A DNA stretch of 64,000 bases from NCBI RefSeq assembly GCF_003384935.1, contig NZ_QTTQ01000011.1, positions 740,718-804,717 of the forward strand. The letters run 5' to 3'. Positions 1-8,037 of this stretch are shown here, piece by piece. Below the pieces are notes generated by a model. It was not told the DNA's origin. It did no database searches and saw nothing but the letters and a program-made list of their open reading frames with translations. The translations under genes and the position numbers were made by a program. The stretch is from Lutibacter oceani. Its GTDB lineage: Bacteria > Bacteroidota > Bacteroidia > Flavobacteriales > Flavobacteriaceae. Positions within the stretch are counted from its first letter, which is position 1. Every line of letters begins with the position of its first letter.

Positions 1-1
1 G

Positions 2-1054
2 GCAGTTGTAGTTATGGGAATGGTAATTGGAAATATGAAGGTTGAAGGACTAAAAGAAATATTATACTTTAAAGAATCTTTAAGTATTTTATTAATATCA
101 ATATTATTTATTTTGCTTTCAGCCAATATTAATATTGAAGATTTATTGTTGCTTAATAGATGGGAAACAGCAGTACTTTTTTTAGTGGTTGTGTTTGTTT
201 TAAGACCTTTATCAGTTTTTTTAAGTACGTTAGGTTCAGGGTTAAAATTTAACGAAAAACTGTTTATAAGCTGGGTAGGACCAAGAGGAATTGTTGCAGC
301 TGGAATCGCCTCATTATTTGGTTTAAAATTGGTTATGCAGGGTGAGCCAGGTGCAAAATACATAACACCTTTAGTTTTTATGATTGTTCTTGGAACAGTT
401 TTATTAAACGCAACAACAGCAAGGTTATTTGCCAAAATTGTTGGTGTATTTTTAAAATCTTCTGACGGAATTATAATTATAGGTGCTTCAAATTTTGCGC
501 GATTAATAGCCAATTATTTGAAGAATAATGGAAGAAGAGTTGTGTTGATTGATAATAATGAAAGTCATATAGAAAAAGCAAAATCATTGGGGTTAGAAGC
601 TATTCAAGGTGATGTTTATTCCGATGAACTCTTGGGCGATGTTGAGTTAAATGATATTGGTTATTTGTTGGCGTTAACCGGAGGCGCAGCTGTAAATGAA
701 TATGCTCTTGAAAAATTTGCACCAATATTTGGCGAAAATGGTGCATTTAGAATTATTTCTACCGATGAAATGCAAAAAGGCAATTTAGTTCCAAATAAAA
801 AATTATTTACTCATAAAGATGATTTTCTAAATTTAAGTGAAGTTGTACGCGATTTTCCGTTGGTAAATGAAGTTAAGGTGAATTCTAATGCTCAATATAT
901 TGAATTATTGAAAGAAATTAATGATGAAAAACAAGCAATTCCAATGTTTTTGAAAGACAATGAAGGTGTTATTCATATCATTTCTTCATTAGATGAATCC
1001 ATGGAAATTGAAAAAGGTAATACTCTAATTTATATCGGAAAAACAATTATTTAA
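2..1054 (+). CDS. Na+/H+ antiporter, CPA1/NhaP type with TrkA-N domain (5' end missing)
   Basis: C-terminal part of a cation:proton antiporter of the inner membrane. The frame is open to the window edge and the first codons read AVVVMG, continuous with the Met at 14, so the true start lies outside the window. Hydrophobic segments run over roughly the first 145 residues (counted from that Met). They include the NhaP-type signature WVGPRGIVAAG near residue 87. A soluble C-terminal Rossmann (TrkA-N/RCK) region begins at about residue 152 with IIIIGASNFAR and VVLID, which is known in this family for nucleotide control of transport. Ion specificity (Na+ or K+) cannot be told. There is no clear terminator after the stop. 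Confidence 0.85.
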   Translation, partial: AVVVMGMVIGNMKVEGLKEILYFKESLSILLISILFILLSANINIEDLLLLNRWETAVLFLVVVFVLRPLSVFLSTLGSGLKFNEKLFISWVGPRGIVAAGIASLFGLKLVMQGEPGAKYITPLVFMIVLGTVLLNATTARLFAKIVGVFLKSSDGIIIIGASNFARLIANYLKNNGRRVVLIDNNESHIEKAKSLGLEAIQGDVYSDELLGDVELNDIGYLLALTGGAAVNEYALEKFAPIFGENGAFRIISTDEMQKGNLVPNKKLFTHKDDFLNLSEVVRDFPLVNEVKVNSNAQYIELLKEINDEKQAIPMFLKDNEGVIHIISSLDESMEIEKGNTLIYIGKTII

Positions 1055-1123
1055 TTAACTAATAATTAATATTCTACAAACTATTTATTAACAACTACTT
1101 CAGTACTTGCGTGCATATAATTA

Positions 1124-2017
1124 TTGATTTTTATATGCAAATTCCATCGTGTGGCTAAAACCAAAAAGAAAAGAGAGCTAGATATAGTTGTTATTTCAGA
1201 TGTGCATTTGGGAACTTATGGCTGCCATGCTACTGAACTACTAAAATATCTTAAAAGTATTAATCCAAAAACAGTAATTCTTAATGGTGACATTATTGAT
1301 ATTTGGCAATTTAATAAACGTTACTGGCCAAATTCACATATGAAAGTTATTAAATATATTATTGGATGGATTTCTGAAGGAAAAGAAATGATTTATATTA
1401 CAGGAAATCATGACGAAATGCTTCGAAAATTTGTAGATTTTAATTTAGGATCATTTTCAATAAAAAACAAAGTAGTTCTTGAATTTGACGGAAAAAAAGT
1501 CTGGTTTTTTCACGGAGATGTTTTTGATGTTACTATGCAACATTCAAAATGGCTGGCAAAACTTGGAGCAACTGGTTACGATTTACTAATTCTAATAAAT
1601 CGAGGTGTAAATTATATTAGTAATTTGTTTGGAAAAGGTAAAATATCCTTGTCAAAAAAAATAAAAGACAGTGTAAAATCTGCGGTAAAATTTATTAATA
1701 ATTTTGAGGAAACTGCTGCAAATATTGCGGTTAATAATAATTTTGATTATGTAGTTTGTGGTCATATTCATCAGCCGGTTATAAAAAATATTGAAACAAA
1801 TACTGGTGTAGTAATGTATTTAAATTCAGGAGATTGGATTGAAAATTTAACCGCTTTAGAATATCATAAAAAACAATGGAACTTGTATAAGTATTCCGAA
1901 ACTCACTACCAAAAAGAGAATGTAACAGAAAAGAATGAAGAATTTGATGTAGCTGATAAAACCGCCAAAGAAATCTTTGGGCAATTAGTAGCAGACTTTT
2001 ATTTAAAACCAGAATGA
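1124..2017 (+). CDS. UDP-2,3-diacylglucosamine diphosphatase-like metallophosphoesterase (LpxH-related)
   Basis: Calcineurin-like phosphoesterase of about 297 residues. The metal-binding motifs appear in the family order: SDVHLG (residues 25-30), NGDIID, GNHDE, HGD and CGHIHQP. LpxH-type enzymes split UDP-diacylglucosamine in lipid A synthesis, but this long form is only related and its substrate is not proven. The start is uncertain: no in-frame ATG lies upstream of the conserved part, so TTG at 1124 or GTG at 1151 must be used. GTG would leave a short Lys/Arg-rich lead, as usual for homologues. The stop overlaps the next ATG by four bases (ATGA), so it is probably translationally coupled to the glycosyltransferase. 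Confidence 0.8.
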   Translation: MIFICKFHRVAKTKKKRELDIVVISDVHLGTYGCHATELLKYLKSINPKTVILNGDIIDIWQFNKRYWPNSHMKVIKYIIGWISEGKEMIYITGNHDEMLRKFVDFNLGSFSIKNKVVLEFDGKKVWFFHGDVFDVTMQHSKWLAKLGATGYDLLILINRGVNYISNLFGKGKISLSKKIKDSVKSAVKFINNFEETAANIAVNNNFDYVVCGHIHQPVIKNIETNTGVVMYLNSGDWIENLTALEYHKKQWNLYKYSETHYQKENVTEKNEEFDVADKTAKEIFGQLVADFYLKPE

Positions 2018-3024
2018 AAATATTATACGCAATTCAAGGAACAGGAAATGGACATTTAAGCCGGGCAAAAGAAATTATCCCTGCACTATTAAAAAGAGCA
2101 CAAGTTGATATTTTAGTAAGTGGTACTCAAGCAGAAATAGAATTACCTTATAAAGTTAAGTTTTTAAAAAAGGGATTGAGTTTCTATTTTGGAAAAAATG
2201 GAGGGATTGATTATTTTAAAACTATCAAGAAAAATAACATTTTCAGAGTAATTAAAGAAATCAAAAATTGTCCGGTAAAAAACTATGATTTAGTTATAAA
2301 TGATTTTGAACCAATTTCAGCTTGGGCTTGTAAATTAAAAGGAGTAAAATGTATTTCTTTAAGTCATCAAGGTGCTTTATATACTGAAAATGTTCCTAAA
2401 CCTACACATAATGATTTCATAGGTAAATTTATTATTAAAAACTACGCGAAGTGTACATTAAATTATGGTTTTCATTTTAAAAAATACAACGAGAAAGTTT
2501 ATACACCTATAATTAGAACTGATATCCGTTTGTTAAAACGAACTGAAAAAAACCATTATACAGTTTATTTACCAGCATATTCAGATGAAAAAATTATTAG
2601 CGTTCTTTCAAAAATAAAAGATGTTAAATGGAAAGTATTTTCAAAACATACCAATGAGTATTATCAAAAAAAGAATGTTTATGTTAAACCAATAAACAGT
2701 GAAAAATTCGAAAAAAGTTTAGCTTCTTGTCAAGGAATTATTTGTGGAGCGGGTTTTGAAACGCCTGCTGAAGCCATTTACCTGAATAAAAAATTAATGG
2801 TGATTCCAATGAAAAACCAATACGAACAGCATTTTAATGCCAAAGCACTTGAAGAGATTGGAGTTCCGGTTTTAAAGGTACTTAAAAAGAAGAATATTCC
2901 TAAAATTATAAATTGGATTGAAAATGATAAAAAAGTTGAACTGGATTTCCCCAATGATACACAACAGATAATTGATCATATTTTATATGATTTTATTGTA
3001 GAAGAAGCGTTTTTATTTATCTAA
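2014..3024 (+). CDS. GT-B glycosyltransferase, TIGR00661-like (MurG/UGT fold)
   Basis: Predicted cytoplasmic or membrane-associated glycosyltransferase of 336 residues. The N-terminus has GTGNGHLSRAKEI (residues 9-21), the glycine-rich loop of GT-B enzymes of the MurG/monogalactosyldiacylglycerol-synthase type. The C-terminal half has the nucleotide-sugar site region ICGAGFETPAEA followed by KLMVIPMKNQYEQHFNA. Acceptor and donor are not visible. The ATGA overlap with the phosphoesterase implies joint expression, so a role in envelope glycolipid or lipid modification is a reasonable inference. Confidence 0.75.
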   Translation: MKILYAIQGTGNGHLSRAKEIIPALLKRAQVDILVSGTQAEIELPYKVKFLKKGLSFYFGKNGGIDYFKTIKKNNIFRVIKEIKNCPVKNYDLVINDFEPISAWACKLKGVKCISLSHQGALYTENVPKPTHNDFIGKFIIKNYAKCTLNYGFHFKKYNEKVYTPIIRTDIRLLKRTEKNHYTVYLPAYSDEKIISVLSKIKDVKWKVFSKHTNEYYQKKNVYVKPINSEKFEKSLASCQGIICGAGFETPAEAIYLNKKLMVIPMKNQYEQHFNAKALEEIGVPVLKVLKKKNIPKIINWIENDKKVELDFPNDTQQIIDHILYDFIVEEAFLFI

Positions 3025-3107
3025 TTTTTATTTTATAAATATTTACAAACGCTATGTGATCCTATCAAATCTTTGTATTTTTAGCCTTCAAAAATTGAAA
3101 AAGGAAT

Positions 3108-4100
3108 ATGAATATAGGAAATAAGGAATTAAAAGAAATACGCTGGGGAATTATTGGATGTGGTGATGTAACTGAAATTAAAAGTGGCCCTCCTTATTAC
3201 AAAATTACAGGATTCTCTTTAGAAGCTGTTATGAGGCGTGATGAAGAAAAAGCAAAAGATTTTGCAAAAAGGCATAACGTAAATAAATATTATACCAATG
3301 CAGATGATTTAATAAATGATGATGAGGTAGATGCGATTTATATTGCAACACCACCAGATACTCATAAATATTATGGGTTAAAAGTTGCAGCAGCTCAAAA
3401 ACCTTGTTGCATAGAAAAACCACTTTCTCCTAATTATAAGGATAGTTTGGATATTTTAACCGCTTTTGAACAAACAAATACCCCTTTATTTGTTGCTTAT
3501 TACAGACGTACACAACCTAGATTTAATCGAATAAAAAATTGGATTGATGAAGGTGCAATTGGAAATATTAGACATATTAACTGGCATTTAAGCAAAACTA
3601 CCAGTGAACAAGATATTTCAAAAGAATATAATTGGAGAACCGATAAATTAGTTGCTCCAGGTGGTTATTTTGATGATTTGGCAAGTCATGGAATTGATTT
3701 ATTTATTCATTATTTTGGAAATATTAAGGAAGCAAAAGGGATTAGTTTAAATCAGCAAGGATTGTACTCCGCAAAAGATGCAATTGCAGCTTGCTGGGTT
3801 CATGAAAATGGAATTACAGGTTCTGGAAGTTGGAATTTTGGATGTAATTTAAATGAAGATTTTGTGGAGGTTTATGGAAGTAAGGGAATTATTAAATTTT
3901 CAGTTTTTGATAATGTTCCAATAGTTTTAGAAAGTGCGTCAAAAAATGAAAATATGATGATTGAACATCCCGAAAATGTTCAGTATTTTCATGTGGAAGG
4001 TATGCGGGATTATTTTTCTGAAGGAAAAGAACATCCTTCAATGGGAAAATCGGCATTGCATACTAGTTGGGTTATGGATAAAATTTTAGGAGCTATTTAA
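3108..4100 (+). CDS. Gfo/Idh/MocA family NAD(P)-dependent oxidoreductase
   Basis: Dehydrogenase-like protein of 330 residues. The N-terminal Rossmann fold starts with WGIIGCGDV (residues 13-21). The family EKP motif is present (CIEKPLSP, about residue 106). The substrate domain has GGYFDDLASHGIDLFIHYFG, matching the usual Gly-Gly-x-x-x-Asp...His pattern with the catalytic His. The substrate, typically a sugar or inositol, cannot be deduced. A second, distant family member lies at 20376-21356. The short gap to alkB (9 bases) suggests co-transcription. Confidence 0.8.
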   Translation: MNIGNKELKEIRWGIIGCGDVTEIKSGPPYYKITGFSLEAVMRRDEEKAKDFAKRHNVNKYYTNADDLINDDEVDAIYIATPPDTHKYYGLKVAAAQKPCCIEKPLSPNYKDSLDILTAFEQTNTPLFVAYYRRTQPRFNRIKNWIDEGAIGNIRHINWHLSKTTSEQDISKEYNWRTDKLVAPGGYFDDLASHGIDLFIHYFGNIKEAKGISLNQQGLYSAKDAIAACWVHENGITGSGSWNFGCNLNEDFVEVYGSKGIIKFSVFDNVPIVLESASKNENMMIEHPENVQYFHVEGMRDYFSEGKEHPSMGKSALHTSWVMDKILGAI

Positions 4101-4109
4101 TTATTATTA

Positions 4110-4712
4110 ATGGATTTATTCAATACTAATTCTATTCAAAATATAGTTCCTTTTGATGGTGAAGTGTTGGATTATGGCTTTTTGTTCAATAGTAAAGAAT
4201 GTCAGTTTTACTTAACCCAATTTTTAAATGCTGATTTTTGGACTCATGATGAATTATTAATGTTTGGAAAACAAATTAAAACATCCAGAAAAGTAGCTTG
4301 GTTTGGAAATTTAGACTATAAATATTCGTATTCAAGCTCTGTTAAAAAAGCAATTCCTTGGACTCCGGAATTAATTTCCATAAAAAAATTAGTAGAATCA
4401 AAAACGGGTGAAGTTTTTAACTCTTGTCTTTTAAATTTATACCATAATGGCAATGAAGGAATGGGTTGGCATCAAGACAATGAAAAAGAATTAGGAAAAA
4501 ACCCGGTGATAGCTTCATTAAGTTTTGGAGCGGCTCGAAAATTTTCATTTAAACATATTCAAACAAAACAAAAAGTTGATATTGTTTTAGAACCTGGAAG
4601 TTTATTACTAATGAAAGGTGAAACACAAGAAAATTGGTTACATAGTTTACCAAAAACTAGCAAAGTAAAGTTCCCAAGAGTTAATTTAACTTTTAGAAAC
4701 ATTTATACTTAA
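4110..4712 (+). CDS. alkB: AlkB-like 2-oxoglutarate/Fe(II) dioxygenase (DNA/RNA dealkylation)
   Basis: Iron-dependent oxygenase of 200 residues that, by family, removes alkyl lesions such as 1-methyladenine and 3-methylcytosine. The full metal triad is visible: His121 and Asp123 in WHQDNE, and His178 in NWLHSL. The 2-oxoglutarate-binding arginines are in PRVNLTFR (Arg190, Arg196). The length is normal for the short bacterial/ALKBH2-like form. It follows the oxidoreductase by 9 bases. Its stop overlaps the stop of the convergent small gene at 4709-5035 by four bases. Confidence 0.88.
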   Translation: MDLFNTNSIQNIVPFDGEVLDYGFLFNSKECQFYLTQFLNADFWTHDELLMFGKQIKTSRKVAWFGNLDYKYSYSSSVKKAIPWTPELISIKKLVESKTGEVFNSCLLNLYHNGNEGMGWHQDNEKELGKNPVIASLSFGAARKFSFKHIQTKQKVDIVLEPGSLLLMKGETQENWLHSLPKTSKVKFPRVNLTFRNIYT

Positions 4713-5035
4713 TCAGCGTATTTCCAATAATGCGGATTGGTGTCTTCAGAAACTTGATTCCAGTAATCTTGTGTTACTTTATGTCCGTCGAAGGTTTTTA
4801 ATTTACGCTCAAAAACCCAAATGGTTGGATTAAAAACCATATCGGTTACAGCAACTGTATATAATTGAGGTTCTTCTTCCGTTTTTCTTTTTTCTTCTTC
4901 TATAATTACCTCAAAACCATTGTGTTCTAAAAGTTTTTTTAAAAAATCCTTACGGTTTTCGTCAACCTTTTTTTCAACAAAAGTTACTCTTGTATCTCCA
5001 ATACTTCCAAAGGTATGTTTTCCTGATAATACCAT
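4709..5035 (-). CDS. Conserved small protein at the 3' end of the nuo operon, function unknown
   Basis: Hypothetical soluble protein of 108 residues with no signal peptide or membrane segment. It is rich in charged residues, with a Lys/Glu run (EEEKRKTEEEP) in the middle and an aromatic C-terminus (NPHYWKYAD). I do not recognise a family. It starts 6 bases after the nuoN stop in the same direction, so it is very likely read as the twelfth gene of the complex I operon. That position suggests an accessory or assembly role, or simple hitchhiking; nothing in the sequence decides. Confidence 0.65.
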   Translation of the reverse strand: MVLSGKHTFGSIGDTRVTFVEKKVDENRKDFLKKLLEHNGFEVIIEEEKRKTEEEPQLYTVAVTDMVFNPTIWVFERKLKTFDGHKVTQDYWNQVSEDTNPHYWKYAD

Positions 5036-5041
5036 AATTTC

Positions 5042-6469
5042 TTAATTAAAAACACTACTTAATTCATAAATATAATCATACAGCGGACTGTATAAACCTA
5101 AAACTAAAATACCAATTACGGTAATTAATAACCCTAAACGCATATAAAGTTTATTTTTAAAAAACGGAATAGGATTGTCGTTTTTCCTTATAAACATTGC
5201 TCTAACTACTAATAAATAATAATATAATGATATGGTTACATTAACAACTGCTAAGAATACTAATAAGTAGTAACCTTTACTTGCTGCAGCTGTAAATAAG
5301 AAAAACTTACCAAAAAATCCAGCTACTGGAGGTATCCCTGCTAATGAAAATAAAGCTAGCATCATTACTAAACTTAGCTTTGGATTGGTTCTATATAAGC
5401 CATTATAATCATCCATGTTTTCTTTGCCCGTTTTTAAAGAAATTGCTTGTACAACTCCAAAGGCGGCTAAATTTGAGAAGATATAAATCATAACAAAATA
5501 TACAATTGTTGCCGTTCCTAATTGTGTTCCGGTAATTAAACCTAACAAAATAAAACCTGCTTGTGCAATTGATGAAAATGCTAAAAAGCGTTTCATATTT
5601 TGTTGACGTAATGCAAATAAGTTACCAATAAACATAGTTGCTAAAGCAATAACATAAACTAAGTTTTCCCAAGTATCAATTAATGGTTTAAAAATAGTAA
5701 ACATTAAAATCATTAAAATAAAAACTGCAGCTCCTTTAGAAATTACTGATAAATAAGAAGCTATGCTAATTGGAGCACCTTCATAAACATCTGCTGTCCA
5801 AAAATGAAACGGCACTAAAGATATTTTAAATGATAGACCCGCAAAGAATAAAATAAACCCTAAAATGGTTAAGTTGGTTGAAGTAATAACTTCAATAATA
5901 TCATTAAAGAATATGGAACCAGATGTTGCATATAATAACGAAATACCAAATAGTGAAACTCCTGAAGCTAGTGCGGCTGATAAAATTAATTTAATTCCTG
6001 CTTCACTTGAAATTCTTTTTGTGGTTTCATATGCGGCTAAAGCTGCAACTGGTAAAGTTGATAGTTCTAAACCGATGTAAAACATTAAGAAATCACCGGC
6101 AGAAATCATAAAATACATTCCTAATAAAGATGAGAATAATAATATAAAAAATTCTGTTCCCCTGTTTTCTCCAACTATTTTTTCTTCAATCCAATCGGCA
6201 GATTGAAGCAGTAATATAAAAACCCCAATATTCAATACATTTTTAAAGAAATGAATTAAGTTGTTTGTTTGAAAAGAACCTCCAAAAATACTTGATTCAT
6301 CAATTGCTAAAAAACCAACTACGGTATGAATACCAAATAAAAAAATAGCCAAATGTACCAAGCTACTTTTTTTGGTTTTACTTATAAAAATTTCACCAAC
6401 CAATAACAACAATGTAATTGTTAGTAGTAAAATTTCGTGTCTCATTATGAGAAAACTATCTAAATTCAT
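5042..6469 (-). CDS. nuoN: NADH-quinone oxidoreductase subunit N
   Basis: Antiporter-like proton-pumping subunit of the complex I membrane arm, 475 residues and almost entirely hydrophobic (about 14 membrane segments). Family features include GLELSTLPVAALAA with the key Glu of helix 5 (about residue 133) and SFKISLVPFHFWTADVYEGAP with the conserved Lys and the HFWxxDxYEGAP loop. It is last of the eleven nuo genes. A 71-base spacer from nuoM holds a short dispersed repeat. Confidence 0.95.
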   Translation of the reverse strand: MNLDSFLIMRHEILLLTITLLLLVGEIFISKTKKSSLVHLAIFLFGIHTVVGFLAIDESSIFGGSFQTNNLIHFFKNVLNIGVFILLLQSADWIEEKIVGENRGTEFFILLFSSLLGMYFMISAGDFLMFYIGLELSTLPVAALAAYETTKRISSEAGIKLILSAALASGVSLFGISLLYATSGSIFFNDIIEVITSTNLTILGFILFFAGLSFKISLVPFHFWTADVYEGAPISIASYLSVISKGAAVFILMILMFTIFKPLIDTWENLVYVIALATMFIGNLFALRQQNMKRFLAFSSIAQAGFILLGLITGTQLGTATIVYFVMIYIFSNLAAFGVVQAISLKTGKENMDDYNGLYRTNPKLSLVMMLALFSLAGIPPVAGFFGKFFLFTAAASKGYYLLVFLAVVNVTISLYYYLLVVRAMFIRKNDNPIPFFKNKLYMRLGLLITVIGILVLGLYSPLYDYIYELSSVFN

Positions 6470-6514
6470 TTTTCAATATTTTATATTTATCTATAAAAAT
6501 TTTAACTTCAACGA

Positions 6515-6539
6515 TTAATTCACCCTTTGGGGTTAGGGG
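6515..6539. repeat. Short dispersed repeat between nuoM and nuoN
   Basis: TTAATTCACCCTTTGG followed by GGTTAGGGG. A near copy is at 23715-23740 (TTAATTCCCCTTTTGG then AGGTTAGGG). The core can pair CCC(C) with GGG(G). Similar short GC-richer elements are scattered between genes in many Flavobacteriaceae. No function can be assigned. Confidence 0.5.
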
Positions 6540-6540
6540 C

Positions 6541-8028
6541 TTATAATACTCCTTGAATAAACGGTTGAATACTTTCCAATAACATGTCACTTAACCAAAG
6601 TGGTGCAACACCCATTCCTATAATTGGAATAAGTAATAATAAAATGCCAGTTTTCTCGTACCATGTTGCTTTTGGTAAATTTTCACAATCATTGGTAACT
6701 AATGGTCCCATCATAATTTTCCCAACTAACCTAAGAATATATACGGCTGTAATAACAATTGATGATACCACCAACACAGTTAAAATTCTTTGAAACATAT
6801 CTGGATTTTGAAAAGCACCGACAAAAATATTCATCTCTGCCACAAAGCCACTAAAACCAGGTAATCCTAAATAGGCTAAACCAGTAATTACATAAATGGC
6901 ACCTATAAAAGGTAAAATTTTCATCATACCTCCCAATTTACTAATATCTCTGGTGTGTGTTCTTCCATAAATCATTCCTATTAAGGCGAAAAATAAGGCA
7001 GTTAACAACCCATGTGATAACGATTGAAGTATTGCTCCATTCCAAGCTATTTTATTAAGTGTCATTAACGCAAATAATACTAAACCTAAGTGACTAACAG
7101 ATGCATATGCATTAATGTATTTTAAATCAGTTTGTCTAATGGCTCCAAATGCACCGTAAACTACACCAATGGCGGCTAAAATAATAAAGAACCAAGACCA
7201 ATGCATTGCTCCTGCAGGTAATAAAAACATAGCAATTCTAAAAATACCATATCCACCTAATTTCATTAAAACACCTGCGTGAAGCATAGAAACTGCTGTT
7301 GGTGCAGACGCATGACCATCAGGTGACCACGTATGAAATGGGAATAAAGCTCCCAATACAGCGAAACCAACAAAAGTTAAAGGGAAAAATAATTTTTGGG
7401 CTTCAAATGGAATATTTACTTGAGCAATTTCTAATATATTGAAAGTTAAAGCGCCTCCATCAGCATTTGAATTAAAGTAGATTCCTAAAACTCCAACTAA
7501 TAAAACTGCTGAGGCACCCATTAACATTAACGTTAATTTCATTGCTGAATATTCTTTTGGACCAGATCCCCAAATTCCTATTAATAAATACATTGGAATT
7601 ACAGCTATTTCATAGAAAACGAACATTGTAAATAAATCTAATGAAATAAAGAAACCGTATACCCCTGATGCTAATACCAAAAGTGATATAAAAAATTCTT
7701 TTGGTAAATCAGCAATTTTCCAAGAAATGAAAACACCAGCTAAAACTATAATAGCCGTTAAAAGTAATAAGGCAACTGAAATTCCATCAACACCAATTGT
7801 ATAATGGATATTAAATTGTTCAAACCAAACATAATCTTTGGTGAAAACCATTATTTCCTTATTAATAGCTCTTTCTTTGAAATAAGCGAAAACTAAATTT
7901 ATTGCCATTCCTAGTTGAATAATGCTTCCAACCATTGAAACCAAACGTGCCTGTTTTAAACCTTTAGTAAAAACTAAGGCAACAATTGTTAAAACTGGAA
8001 TTATGACAAAGAGTGTTAAAATATCCAT
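6541..8028 (-). CDS. nuoM: NADH-quinone oxidoreductase subunit M
   Basis: Second antiporter-like pump subunit of complex I, 495 residues with about 14 membrane helices. The diagnostic parts are FVFYEIAVIPMYLLIGIWG (helix-5 Glu near residue 140), ALFPFHTWSPDGHASAPTAVSMLHAGVLMKLGGYG (Lys and His of the proton path) and QTDLKYINAYASVSHLGLV. The length is normal. It sits 10 bases downstream of nuoL in the same operon. Confidence 0.96.
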   Translation of the reverse strand: MDILTLFVIIPVLTIVALVFTKGLKQARLVSMVGSIIQLGMAINLVFAYFKERAINKEIMVFTKDYVWFEQFNIHYTIGVDGISVALLLLTAIIVLAGVFISWKIADLPKEFFISLLVLASGVYGFFISLDLFTMFVFYEIAVIPMYLLIGIWGSGPKEYSAMKLTLMLMGASAVLLVGVLGIYFNSNADGGALTFNILEIAQVNIPFEAQKLFFPLTFVGFAVLGALFPFHTWSPDGHASAPTAVSMLHAGVLMKLGGYGIFRIAMFLLPAGAMHWSWFFIILAAIGVVYGAFGAIRQTDLKYINAYASVSHLGLVLFALMTLNKIAWNGAILQSLSHGLLTALFFALIGMIYGRTHTRDISKLGGMMKILPFIGAIYVITGLAYLGLPGFSGFVAEMNIFVGAFQNPDMFQRILTVLVVSSIVITAVYILRLVGKIMMGPLVTNDCENLPKATWYEKTGILLLLIPIIGMGVAPLWLSDMLLESIQPFIQGVL

Positions 8029-8037
8029 ATTAATTTG

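Noticed and set aside
3051..3062. TGATCCTATCA upstream of the oxidoreductase at 3108
   Set aside because: The spacing is N5 rather than N6 and no TAnnTTTG box lies at the required distance, so it is not counted with the FNR-like sites.
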